In this document: piece by piece, positions 1 to 8,541 of the stretch
Layout: each line of letters opens with the position of its first letter
Position numbering within the stretch: the stretch's first letter is position 1
Origin: Candidatus Saccharimonadota bacterium
GTDB lineage: Bacteria; Patescibacteriota; Saccharimonadia; Saccharimonadales; Saccharimonadaceae
Direction: 5' to 3'
DNA: 64,000 bases
Assembly (NCBI GenBank): GCA_028286285.1
Contig: JAQBRV010000001.1
Location: 163,156-227,155 of the forward strand
Position numbers and translations under genes: made by a program
The notes under the pieces: generated by a model
Seen by the model: the letters and a program-made list of their open reading frames with translations, nothing else
The model's database searches: none
What the model was told of the DNA's origin: nothing

Positions 1-439
1 TTACCAGATAGTTATAGAATCTGTTGGCGTAGTAATTAGGTTTAGGCATGTCTTTTATAGTACCCAAAAACCTTGAACCATATACCACAGGGTAGTTGTG
101 CTCGTGGGCTTGCGCTAAAATGTTCGGAATCTCGATCGGATTATATTCTAGATCAGCATCCTGGACTACAAAGTATTCACCCTTTGCGATTTTGAGAGCA
201 GACTTAATCCCAGCTCCTTTTCCCCGGTTTCTCTCATGGCTGATAAACACAACATCATGTGTCGTACGGCTTATCCATGCTTGAATAATCTCTAGGCTTC
301 TGTCTTTAGAGCAATCATTAACTATGATTATTTCTGTATTTTTCAGCTTTGCATTATCAATCTTGGCAAGCATTGTTGGCAAAGATTTTTCTTCGTTGTA
401 GACAGGTATAAGGATAGTAAGGTCGTAGTTTTTTTTCAC
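1..439 (-). CDS. Family 2 glycosyltransferase, C-terminus beyond window
   Basis: Partial gene; only the first 146 codons lie in the window. It begins at a GTG (437-439) and reads as a DPM1-like GT2 enzyme: the N-terminal ILIPVYNEEKSLP strand-loop that starts the GT-A fold, then IIIVNDCSKDRS, then the QDADLEYNP segment holding the DxD-type metal and nucleotide-sugar site. Such enzymes move a hexose from a nucleotide sugar to polyprenyl phosphate or a lipid-linked glycan at the inner membrane face. It is divergent from the GT-C-like gene at 558, fitting a surface-glycan locus. Acceptor and sugar cannot be told from sequence. Confidence 0.85.
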   Translation of the reverse strand, partial: MKKNYDLTILIPVYNEEKSLPTMLAKIDNAKLKNTEIIIVNDCSKDRSLEIIQAWISRTTHDVVFISHERNRGKGAGIKSALKIAKGEYFVVQDADLEYNPIEIPNILAQAHEHNYPVVYGSRFLGTIKDMPKPNYYANRFYNYLV

Positions 440-544
440 TGTTTCCCAGTTTACGTATAAGTTTCTATGTAAGCATCATTATACCAGAATAATTGCCATC
501 CGGTCCTAGATGCTAATGTATTATACTAACAAGGTGATGCAAGG

Positions 545-557
545 TATAATCAAGAAA
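545..557 (+). promoter_or_regulatory. Leaderless-type promoter: -10 box 7 nt before ATG
   Basis: TATAAT at 545-550, then seven bases, then ATG at 558. The start point expected from this -10 falls on or next to the ATG, which favours 558 over the in-frame ATG at 510. No Shine-Dalgarno sequence is present. Confidence 0.6.
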
Positions 558-1949
558 ATGGCAAAGAGGGTCTTTAGAAAAGCAAACCTAGACATAGGCC
601 TACTGCTGGGCTTCTTACTAGTATTGGTATTTTTAAGTCTCCATGTCGTTAGGCAGCATGTTAACCATCCCTTGAGTGGAGATGAGCCACACTATTTACT
701 TATGGACTACAGCCTTAAGGTTGACCACGACCTAGACCTTAAGAATAATTACATTAACTTGGACTACTTCAGGTACTACCCAGATTACATAAATAGTCAC
801 GTTAGTCCATTAAATCTTGAGCACAAGGGGAGCGGGTGGTATTCTTTCCACGGAGTCGGGCTGCCGCTAATGCTTTTCCCAGGGTTTCTAATCGATGAGC
901 GGACTTTGCCTATGCTGTTAATGATCGGAGTGGCGGTTATCGTGCTGCTATTAACGGGTGTTTGGTGTTATAGACTTACTAGAAACCGAACCTATTCGAT
1001 TCTTACAGCAGTTTTATTAGCATGCTGCTACTTCTTTAATGGGCTTGCTGGCTACATATATCCAGACCTAGTAATTGCCGCCATTATTCTTGCGCTTCTA
1101 ATTCTCCTAACATCCGACTTGAGTAAACGATGGCCACAATTACTGTATGGTATGCTGCTTGGTCTCATGGTTACAGTACATCCCAAAACCTTGGCGCTGG
1201 TCATACCATTTATCATAGTGGGTGGCTTTGTGAGTTATCGCAAAGCAAAAACCTTACCTTGGTTCGTGATTCTCGGAGGGTTACCATTTGCAGTATTTTT
1301 CTTTCTAGCACTTTGGAGATGGTACGGAACCTTGAATCCCGCAGAGATATACCCTACTTACTTAGGGATTATATCTCCACTCAAGAGTATTCCCGCAAGT
1401 CTGTTTGACTCTCAAAGGGGTTTACTGGTGTACAATCCAATTCTTATCCTTATTTTTTCTGGCGTGTTTGTATGGTGGAAGGTCTCGAAACAAACATTAT
1501 TCGTAACACTTCTTATCATCGCGCCAGCTTATATAGTCACAATGTGTTTTAGTGAATGGTGGGGGGGGTATGCTCCGACCGGAAGATACTTGATGAACTA
1601 TATTCCTGCTGTTATGCCCGCAATCACTTATTTGCTTATTTACATTAAGAAATGGTACGAGCGTTGTTTGGTTATAACACTTGCTCTGATAACAGCCATA
1701 TTCACACTACTCGCAACGTACATGAAGACACCTTATCCAAGTGGCCAGCTAAGGTCAGAGTTCTTTAAGGGGATTGAGGATCAGGTAGGCGTTGCATTCG
1801 ATAAGGTGCTGCCACACTATAATTTAAAAACGGAACTGATTGGGCAATTTGGAATCTGGAAAGTGATGGTAGGACTAACACTCATTGCAATATTCGTCTA
1901 TTTTGGCTATGTTGTAGCGTCAAGATTAAAGGGTAAATCCATAGTTTAA
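558..1949 (+). CDS. Polytopic membrane protein, GT-C (GT39-like) glycosyltransferase candidate
   Basis: About 463 residues, mostly hydrophobic with roughly ten or more membrane spans. After the first span an outside loop carries SGDEPHYL followed by a charged stretch; an acidic DE pair in the first outer loop is the hallmark of GT-C enzymes such as GT39/PMT and ArnT, which use polyprenyl-phosphate sugars. Base composition is more AT-rich than the housekeeping genes later in the window. The start at 558 is chosen from the -10 box seven bases upstream; an in-frame ATG at 510 would add 16 residues. It probably decorates surface glycans or glycoproteins, but donor and acceptor are unknown. Confidence 0.65.
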   Translation: MAKRVFRKANLDIGLLLGFLLVLVFLSLHVVRQHVNHPLSGDEPHYLLMDYSLKVDHDLDLKNNYINLDYFRYYPDYINSHVSPLNLEHKGSGWYSFHGVGLPLMLFPGFLIDERTLPMLLMIGVAVIVLLLTGVWCYRLTRNRTYSILTAVLLACCYFFNGLAGYIYPDLVIAAIILALLILLTSDLSKRWPQLLYGMLLGLMVTVHPKTLALVIPFIIVGGFVSYRKAKTLPWFVILGGLPFAVFFFLALWRWYGTLNPAEIYPTYLGIISPLKSIPASLFDSQRGLLVYNPILILIFSGVFVWWKVSKQTLFVTLLIIAPAYIVTMCFSEWWGGYAPTGRYLMNYIPAVMPAITYLLIYIKKWYERCLVITLALITAIFTLLATYMKTPYPSGQLRSEFFKGIEDQVGVAFDKVLPHYNLKTELIGQFGIWKVMVGLTLIAIFVYFGYVVASRLKGKSIV

Positions 1950-2186
1950 GATTAAGGCACGAGTAGGGTCGTATTGTCTGAGGTTGGAAAACCAACAAAT
2001 GTCTCTCCATGCAAAAGATCCGTCAGTACTAGACTGCTGCAAGCCCCTAGCAATCTGGGACATTGCTTGTAGTCGCAGTTTGCCGAATGGCATGGAGCTA
2101 TATCATGAACACATTCGTTATCTGGCGCTCAACTATGAATGCACGCTAGGGTACGCACACCACCACCCCTCTATGGTAAAGGGAGC

Positions 2187-4376
2187 TTACGGTATTGTTA
2201 CCTGTAGCCAGGTTGCTATACCTGTATTCCAACCGTAGCCGGGTGCGCCTTCAACGATAGGCATAAATGATTCTCTATAGATTCCACTTTGTTGGGATGA
2301 GCTTGCTTTCAAGGTGAAGCTATATCTTGCCAGTTGTCCTGGTTGTACAATGTGCTGGTTTGATGCGAGGGTTTGACCATCAGATTCATATACTTGTGAG
2401 AATTGATAATTCGGGCGATTACCATTTGGCCAAGTGCTGTCAGCAAAGGCACTCAACCTATTAACCGGGTCATAGGTCGACAAATGAATTGGAGCAATGC
2501 CTGAGGTTGCAGATGTATCATCATACCATGCTACGTTACCTGAATTTTTGAATATGAAGTGAGCTGGCGTACTTGATCCCTTTGTGATGGTTGGATAAGC
2601 ACTCTGTGAGCTGTATGCTGCCGTAACGTTACTTTGCTTAACGGTAACATCCCAGTAGGCAGTTGCATTCTCAATACGCCAGTTGCGAGCGCCCTCACGA
2701 ATGAAGCTAAAGTATTCACGATATGTCCCAGGAGATGTATCTAACTTGGCAGTAAACGGAAAACTATATTCAGCTACTTGACCTGGCTGTACGGTGTGTT
2801 GATTGCTACTTAAGGTTGAACCATCTGCTTCGTACACGTGAGAAAAGACGGTTGCTGGTCGTACCTCATAAGGCCACCCGCTGCTGAATTTGCTTATCCG
2901 GTTTATGCTCCAGTCGGTTGCTAGTGTTGTAGGGTGTTGCCCTGTGGGGACTGAGGTGGTGTCAAACCATGGATAAAGTCCGGTATTTTTGAAACGAACA
3001 TAAATGTTTGCTTTGTCATTTTGCTGGATAGTTGGATAATTGCTTTGTGAGACGTATGAACCGCTATATGCAGGCAAAACAGTGATATTCATAGAGACAT
3101 AGTCGGCACCCATATACCAGGTATAGCCGGGCGCACCTTCACGGATTGGTCCAAAGAACTCCTTAAATGTTCCAAGATAAAAGTCTCCCGGTACCGACAT
3201 CGTAAAGTCATATCGAGCAATTTGACCAGACTGTACAACATGCTGATTGGCCGCTAGAGTTACGCCATTAGACTCGTAGACTTTTGAGAAGAGACCAGTG
3301 GGACGATTGCAGTCATACCAGGTTGTTGCCCTAAAATCACTACAGCGATTTATAGGCATCATCGTCGCAAGCACTACCGGAGGCTGACCAGCTGCACCTG
3401 CGGACGCACTATCGTACCAAGGCTTATTGCCATTGTTTACATAAGACAATGAGACAGAAGCGTCCTGGCCCTGATAGACAGTAGGATATGCGCTTTGTGA
3501 TGAATAGTTTGCAGAGTAGTCGATTCCATACGTATTTCCGAACCAATCTTTAAAATATTGATAAAAGTTTCGATTTCCATATGCACCACACGTTCCAGCA
3601 CTACCATATCCTGCATCGAGTGAGGCCTGATTTGGCTGGTAGGGCGTATAGTTGTATAGTGCTTGGGTCGCGCGGTTTTGTATGTTTACAGTAGTACTAC
3701 CACAATACTCAATGTCGCGTCGATCACCAAACCGTCCAAAGTACCTATTATTGGCATTGTCATACGGACCAGGGTTGAAATAGACAGTATTATTACCGAG
3801 GATATATGGGGTATACCAACTTGAACTATTATTCATAATGGCACGGAACATTGTGCCTGACCACTTTAGTTGGTTGGTGAGCCCGTAATACTGACTGTCG
3901 CACGGCGCAGTATCTGGGCAGCCGTAGCCTGTCGCAGTTCTATACTGAGTATTAAGTGGCCATGTATCGGTAACGAGTCCTTGTTCTTTTTGGAGTAAGA
4001 CGATAAGTACTTGGGGGTTGATTTGGTATTGCTGGGCTGTGTCGTATATGATTTGCGCTGCGCTACGTCCATTTTCATTATAATCTTTCAAACAGATAAA
4101 CGGAGGATTTTGACCATACCCAGCGGCATGCCATGTCTCACAAGTCGGCACCTTACTATTTAAGAAAGCCTGAATTTGTCCTGCATCCATAGAGTTTGCG
4201 TTTGTAAAAACCGAATCATCTATAATTCTGCCGGCGTTAAAGCCAACAACCGGCGCAGCATGTGTAGGGGCGGAGTTAATAGAGTTCACTCCAACCAAAG
4301 TGACAACAAAGAATACGCCCGTTAGAACGAGTCGGTTCGGCTGCTTAAATTTTCGTATCGCTTGTTTTATTTTCAT
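2187..4376 (-). CDS. Secreted lysozyme-like protein with three C-terminal beta-sandwich repeats
   Basis: 729 residues. A basic N-terminus and one hydrophobic segment ending in THAA look like a Sec signal peptide. Residues about 45-285 form a conserved-looking module (NSMDAGQIQAFLNSKV, then LIVLLQKEQGLVT, then cysteine pairs) of the kind annotated hemagglutinin or lysozyme-like in Actinobacteria and Saccharibacteria; the KEQ glutamate could be catalytic. Three repeats of about 145 residues follow, each with the pattern SQSxYPT, PW(Y/F)D, NRxSxF, VYExxGxTLxxNQHxVQxGQ and YREYF-like ends, resembling NBR1-type Ig-like domains. It lies 7 bp behind the gene at 4384-4941 on the same strand. A wall hydrolase or host-surface binder is inferred. 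Confidence 0.6.
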   Translation of the reverse strand: MKIKQAIRKFKQPNRLVLTGVFFVVTLVGVNSINSAPTHAAPVVGFNAGRIIDDSVFTNANSMDAGQIQAFLNSKVPTCETWHAAGYGQNPPFICLKDYNENGRSAAQIIYDTAQQYQINPQVLIVLLQKEQGLVTDTWPLNTQYRTATGYGCPDTAPCDSQYYGLTNQLKWSGTMFRAIMNNSSSWYTPYILGNNTVYFNPGPYDNANNRYFGRFGDRRDIEYCGSTTVNIQNRATQALYNYTPYQPNQASLDAGYGSAGTCGAYGNRNFYQYFKDWFGNTYGIDYSANYSSQSAYPTVYQGQDASVSLSYVNNGNKPWYDSASAGAAGQPPVVLATMMPINRCSDFRATTWYDCNRPTGLFSKVYESNGVTLAANQHVVQSGQIARYDFTMSVPGDFYLGTFKEFFGPIREGAPGYTWYMGADYVSMNITVLPAYSGSYVSQSNYPTIQQNDKANIYVRFKNTGLYPWFDTTSVPTGQHPTTLATDWSINRISKFSSGWPYEVRPATVFSHVYEADGSTLSSNQHTVQPGQVAEYSFPFTAKLDTSPGTYREYFSFIREGARNWRIENATAYWDVTVKQSNVTAAYSSQSAYPTITKGSSTPAHFIFKNSGNVAWYDDTSATSGIAPIHLSTYDPVNRLSAFADSTWPNGNRPNYQFSQVYESDGQTLASNQHIVQPGQLARYSFTLKASSSQQSGIYRESFMPIVEGAPGYGWNTGIATWLQVTIP

Positions 4377-4383
4377 CCTATTC

Positions 4384-4941
4384 CTATTGTATCGTTATTA
4401 CCCTCGAAGTGGTACCTGACAGGGTGTCATTTTCATAAGTAAGATTCGCGTTCCATGAGCCAGTTGATAGTTCGGAGACGGGAATATCAAAGCCTTTACA
4501 TGTAGAAGTGCTCGCAAGACCTTGAGTGTCAGCAGTTTTGGTCACTGTTTGGCCTGCTTTGGACATTGTTAGTATGCATTGCCCGATGCTCACAACACCA
4601 GAAATCTGCGCACGGACTTGTAGCATACCGCTATTTTGGTTTGCTGCCGTTATGATGACCTCTACACTTTGCTTACCGCTACCAGGTTGTGAAACTGGGT
4701 CGGACTTCGTACCTATACTCTCCTCTTTAATATCATTTCCGGCCTCGATCTGTTCATCAGTCGGCTTATCTAGGTTGGTTGAGGGTTTATCGTTTTGAGT
4801 AGTAGCAGTATGGTTATTCCAGCCAAGAATATCACCATCAAATACATAAACATAAGTAGCTGCGGCGACAACAAGCATGGCCATAAGAATAGCTGCTATT
4901 ACAAAAGGTTTTTTTGATATCTTTTTTGATTGTATTCTCAT
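4384..4941 (-). CDS. Membrane-anchored exported protein of unknown function
   Basis: 185 residues: a lysine-rich start, one membrane segment at about 14-34, a low-complexity linker rich in T, D, K, P and E, and a C-terminal globular part of about 95 residues with two cysteines (QCILTM and TSTCKG) that may form a disulfide. The C-terminal part looks like a small beta-sandwich. No family is recognised. It lies directly upstream of the lysozyme-like secreted protein on the same strand, so the two may be made and work together outside the membrane. Confidence 0.6.
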   Translation of the reverse strand: MRIQSKKISKKPFVIAAILMAMLVVAAATYVYVFDGDILGWNNHTATTQNDKPSTNLDKPTDEQIEAGNDIKEESIGTKSDPVSQPGSGKQSVEVIITAANQNSGMLQVRAQISGVVSIGQCILTMSKAGQTVTKTADTQGLASTSTCKGFDIPVSELSTGSWNANLTYENDTLSGTTSRVITIQ

Positions 4942-5033
4942 TGTTTGTTTCTGCTTATACTTTCCTATATATCATACAACAGGCGGGGGCCGAGCGCAAA
5001 TTTTTACATGAGCAAACAACTAAGCCAAGATGT

Positions 5034-5039
5034 TATAAT
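5034..5039 (+). promoter_or_regulatory. -10 box of the manC-phosphomannomutase operon
   Basis: TATAAT about 32 bases before the manC ATG. The leader contains AGGAAAA just before the start, so this operon appears to use a short leader with a weak ribosome binding site, unlike its leaderless neighbours. Confidence 0.45.
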
Positions 5040-5071
5040 AGTACATAAGCTATAACAGACAGGAAAAACAC

Positions 5072-6109
5072 ATGATCACAGTAATTATTGCCGGAGGCTC
5101 GGGCACTCGCTTGTGGCCACTTTCGACTCCAAATAATCCGAAACAGCTCCTCTCACTCACTAACGAAAAAACCATGGTTCAAAATACCTATGCGCGAGCT
5201 AAGCTTCTTAGTGAAGATGTATACCTCATTCCTGACATTAGCCATGCCGATGCCCTGAAGACACAGTTACCAGAAGTAGATGATGATTATTTTATTGTGG
5301 AGCCGGGTAGGCGAGGAACAGCTAACTGTATAGTCGCTGCGCTCGTGCATGTAGCGAAGCGTCATGATAAGGATGAGCCAATCGCCTTTATCCACGCCGA
5401 TCATCATATACGCGACTCGCAAGGCTTTGCTCTCTCATTTGAAGAAGCCTCCGAGGCATCAACAAAGCGCGGCGAGATTGTACTTATTGGGATTGAGCCA
5501 ACCTACCCAGCGACTGGGTTTGGCTACATTGAACGAAACGGAGAGCTTGAGGATATTGAAGGAGCTTTTAGGGTTAAAAGTTTCAAAGAGAAGCCCGACT
5601 TCAATACGGCCAATGAGTATATGGCAAGCGGTCGGTACTTATGGAACTGCGGATATTTCGTCGGCTCTGTTAATACATTCCTTGGTCAGATGGAAACGTA
5701 CGCACCTGAACTAAAGGAGAACTACGATACGCTGAGTGCTATTGATGATGAACAGAAGTATGCCGAGACCTACCTCGCATTTGAGAATGAAGTGATTGAC
5801 GTCGCGCTCATCGAAAAATCCCCATCGCTTATCGTTGTACCAGCTGGCTTCGACTGGATGGATGTAGGAAACTTTAGTGACCTACACGACGCTAATCAGT
5901 CTGACGAGAACAAGAATCACTTTAGGGGTGACAACATCCACGACATAGAGGTAGAGAATGCATTTATTCGCAACGAAGAACCTGATAAACACGTAGCGGT
6001 TATAGGTCTCGACAACATCGTTGTTATCAATACAAAAGATGGCATCTTGGTAGCACGTAAAGACATTAGTCTGCGAGTCGGTGAAATTGCTAAAAAAATT
6101 CAAAAGTAG
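5072..6109 (+). CDS. manC: Mannose-1-phosphate guanylyltransferase
   Basis: 345 residues, a single nucleotidyltransferase domain. The N-terminal GGSGTRLWPLS (about residues 8-18) is the nucleotide-binding signature of the sugar-phosphate guanylyltransferases, and FKEKPD near residue 170 is the second signature. It makes GDP-mannose from mannose-1-phosphate and GTP in the cytoplasm. It is about 100 residues shorter than bifunctional ManC/AlgA because no C-terminal phosphomannose isomerase domain is present. The next gene, 13 bp downstream, encodes a phosphomannomutase-type HAD enzyme, so the pair would carry Man-6-P to GDP-Man for the surrounding glycosyltransferases. Confidence 0.9.
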   Translation: MITVIIAGGSGTRLWPLSTPNNPKQLLSLTNEKTMVQNTYARAKLLSEDVYLIPDISHADALKTQLPEVDDDYFIVEPGRRGTANCIVAALVHVAKRHDKDEPIAFIHADHHIRDSQGFALSFEEASEASTKRGEIVLIGIEPTYPATGFGYIERNGELEDIEGAFRVKSFKEKPDFNTANEYMASGRYLWNCGYFVGSVNTFLGQMETYAPELKENYDTLSAIDDEQKYAETYLAFENEVIDVALIEKSPSLIVVPAGFDWMDVGNFSDLHDANQSDENKNHFRGDNIHDIEVENAFIRNEEPDKHVAVIGLDNIVVINTKDGILVARKDISLRVGEIAKKIQK

Positions 6110-6122
6110 ACAGGAAAATTAA

Positions 6123-6899
6123 ATGAAAAAAATTATTGCATTTGATCTTGATGGGACACTGGCGCCTAGTAAATCGAACTTACCGGATAGGATCGCGAAT
6201 CTACTTGATGATCTTCTGGATCACTATCAAGTGTGCGTCATGTCAGGGGGTAAATTTGGGCAGTTTGAAACGCAACTCATCGCAGGGCTGAAGCTGGAGC
6301 CGTCAAAGCTCGTAAAGCTCCACCTAATGCCTACATGTGGCACCCAGTATTACACCTACGACGTTAACAAGACTTCATGGCGGCAGGTCTACGCTGAGAA
6401 CTTTAACCAACACGAAAAAGACCGAATCATAGCTACTCTCGAAGAGAACATAGATAAGCTTGGCTACCGCGAGAAGAAGGTCTATGGGGAAATTATTGAA
6501 GATCGAGGTAGTCAGATTACGTTTTCTGCGCTTGGTCAGGATGTGGTTTCCATACTCGGCGAAGACGGTGTCCGACTTAAAGAGGCATGGGATCCAACCA
6601 CTGAGAAGAAAAACAGACTACGCGAAGCTGTAGCTGCACAGATACCTGAATTTGAGGTGCGTGTAGGCGGCGGAACCTCCATAGACATCACAAAACCAGG
6701 GATTGATAAGGCATATGGTATGCATAAGCTGATGAGCATACTAGAGCTGGGTAAGGATGACATCCTATTCTTCGGTGATCGCTTAGCGGAGGGGGGCAAC
6801 GATTACCCCGTTAAGGCTATGGGTATTGATAGTATCGAGGTGTCTCACTGGCAAGACACCGCGAAGGCACTCGAGGGAATTATCCATGTTAGTAAATAG
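6123..6899 (+). CDS. HAD-superfamily phosphomannomutase (eukaryotic PMM-like)
   Basis: 258 residues. FDLDGT at residues 7-12 is HAD motif I with the nucleophile and acid/base aspartates; SGGKFGQF fits motif II; FFGDRLAEGGNDYP near residue 218 is the C-terminal metal-binding motif of HAD-IIB phosphatases. Length and spacing match the eukaryotic-type PMM family, which interconverts Man-6-P and Man-1-P, rather than alpha-D-phosphohexomutases such as ManB. Its place 13 bp after manC strongly supports a role in GDP-mannose synthesis. A generic Cof-type phosphatase is the main alternative. Confidence 0.8.
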   Translation: MKKIIAFDLDGTLAPSKSNLPDRIANLLDDLLDHYQVCVMSGGKFGQFETQLIAGLKLEPSKLVKLHLMPTCGTQYYTYDVNKTSWRQVYAENFNQHEKDRIIATLEENIDKLGYREKKVYGEIIEDRGSQITFSALGQDVVSILGEDGVRLKEAWDPTTEKKNRLREAVAAQIPEFEVRVGGGTSIDITKPGIDKAYGMHKLMSILELGKDDILFFGDRLAEGGNDYPVKAMGIDSIEVSHWQDTAKALEGIIHVSK

Positions 6900-6933
6900 T
6901 GTAACTAAGTAATAATTGCGAGCCGATCTACGC

Positions 6934-6946
6934 TATAATAACAGCT
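6934..6946 (+). promoter_or_regulatory. Leaderless-type promoter of the AlbA_2-glmS-GT4 operon
   Basis: TATAAT at 6934-6939 followed by seven bases and the ATG at 6947. No Shine-Dalgarno sequence lies between them. Confidence 0.6.
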
Positions 6947-8539
6947 ATGGCACTACCGATAAATATTGCTGAACTACTGTCAGGAACGACCGTCGAGTGG
7001 GAGCGACTTGAGTTTAAAGAGGGTAACAATCCGCTTGATACCGTCCAGACAATTTGCGCTTTTGCGAACGACATCAATAACTGGGGTGGTGGGTACGTTA
7101 TTATTGGGGTCGCCGAAAAGAATGGTCGACCTCTATTGCCCCCAAAGGGCTTGAATCTATCTGATATAGATGTAATCCAGAAAGAGATTATTAATCTCTG
7201 CCATCAGATTCAACCAGCATATTTCCCCGTCATTGAACCGGTAGAAGTAGAGGGAAAGACAATCCTCGTTATACAGGTTCCTGCTGGCGAAATACGACCG
7301 TACAAGGCGCCAACCAGCCGAGTCAAGGGTAACGGGAATCACCGATATTTTATTCGGCACGGCTCTATCACAAAACCTGCCTCCCCCCATGAAGAGAGAG
7401 AACTTATTAATGCCTCTGCACACGTTCCGTATGATGATCGCGTACGGCCTGACGCGGCTATCAATGACCTAAAGCTGCCCCTGATTCAGGCACATTTGTC
7501 AGTGGTGGGGAGCGCTTTATTGGCGCAATCTGCTTCGCTATCGTTCGAAGAGTTATGTCGAAAAATGAACATCGCAGCTGGACCGCCAGAATTCTTTCGA
7601 CCGAAAAACATCGGCCTGTTACTGTTCAGCGACGATCCAGCACGTTTTTTCCCCTGTGCCCAGATTGACCTTGTTCGTTACCAGGACGAAACGGGTGATG
7701 ATTTTAAAGAGAAGATATTCACCGGTCCCATCCAACAACAGCTGCAGGACGTCCTCGTATATGTCAAAAATATAGTTATCGCTGAAAGGGTTCAGAAGGT
7801 GTTTGGCGTTGCGGAAGCGGTGCGGAGTTTCAACTACCCATTCGATGCTATTGAAGAGACATTAGCAAATACTATCTACCATCGAAGCTACGAAGATGAT
7901 AGCCCGATAGAGATCAGAATTTGGCCTAACCGTATAGAGATTATCAGCTATCCGGGACCCCTGCCGCCACTTAATAAAGAAAAACTTCGTGCCGGTAATA
8001 TTGTAGCGCGCAAATATCGTAATCGAAGAATCGGCGATTTTCTCAAAGAGCTTCATCTTACCGAGGGTCGAGGAACGGGTATATTGAAGATCAAGCGAGC
8101 GATGAAGGTTAATGGGTCACCTGAACCACTTTTTGACACCGACGATGAGCTAAGCTATTTCTTAACAGTTCTTCCTATTCATCCTGACTGGGAGGTACAA
8201 GTTGGAGTACAAGTTGGAGTACAAGCTAACAGGGGTGATAACGCTCATGGAGTACAAGTTGGAGTACAAGTTGCAGACAAGTCGGTACAAGTTGAAAGGG
8301 ATATCCTCAACTATTGCCGACGCCCTCAAAAACGACGTGATATATTATCGCGAATTGGTTTATTGTCAAATCAATCGAACTATAATCGGTATATATATCC
8401 CCTGATAGAGCGTGAGTTCTTGACGCCGACCGTACCCGATAAGCCTAACAGCAAAAATCAGCAATATCGAATAACTCCAGAGGGTGAAGCATACTTCCTA
8501 ACGCTTGACGTCCAAGAGCTCAATAGAGAGGGCAGCTAG
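6947..8539 (+). CDS. AlbA_2 (Schlafen-like) domain putative transcriptional regulator
   Basis: 530 residues. The N-terminal 135 residues match the Schlafen AlbA_2 domain: ERLEFKEG, CAFANDINNWGGGYVIIGV and a C-terminal RxGSxTKPAS segment. The middle (about 200-390) resembles the GHKL ATPase-like region common in these proteins, with ETLANTIYHRSYE and EGRGTGILKIKRAM. Residues 412-450 are a VQVG repeat made by a 12-bp DNA repeat. The C-terminal 75 residues look like a winged helix. Such proteins are often misnamed RecG-like helicases but lack helicase motifs. It lies 2 bp before glmS, so it is probably co-transcribed with it; a regulatory role is inferred only. Confidence 0.75.
   Translation: MALPINIAELLSGTTVEWERLEFKEGNNPLDTVQTICAFANDINNWGGGYVIIGVAEKNGRPLLPPKGLNLSDIDVIQKEIINLCHQIQPAYFPVIEPVEVEGKTILVIQVPAGEIRPYKAPTSRVKGNGNHRYFIRHGSITKPASPHEERELINASAHVPYDDRVRPDAAINDLKLPLIQAHLSVVGSALLAQSASLSFEELCRKMNIAAGPPEFFRPKNIGLLLFSDDPARFFPCAQIDLVRYQDETGDDFKEKIFTGPIQQQLQDVLVYVKNIVIAERVQKVFGVAEAVRSFNYPFDAIEETLANTIYHRSYEDDSPIEIRIWPNRIEIISYPGPLPPLNKEKLRAGNIVARKYRNRRIGDFLKELHLTEGRGTGILKIKRAMKVNGSPEPLFDTDDELSYFLTVLPIHPDWEVQVGVQVGVQANRGDNAHGVQVGVQVADKSVQVERDILNYCRRPQKRRDILSRIGLLSNQSNYNRYIYPLIEREFLTPTVPDKPNSKNQQYRITPEGEAYFLTLDVQELNREGS
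8195..8294 (+). repeat. In-frame 12-bp repeat coding for VQVG units
   Basis: Copies of GTACAAGTTGGA start at 8195, 8207, 8219 (partial), 8252, 8264 and 8285 (last two diverging at the end). The unit is a multiple of three, so copy-number change would alter protein length without a frameshift. It lies in the linker between ATPase-like and winged-helix parts of the AlbA_2 protein, where relatives carry other short repeats. Confidence 0.85.
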
Positions 8540-8541
8540 AG

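Noticed and set aside
1984..2238. 84-codon frame on the plus strand between the GT-C-like and lysozyme-like genes
   Set aside because: It has no ribosome site or -10 box, its composition is not protein-like (His/Cys rich), and its end overlaps the well-supported minus-strand gene.
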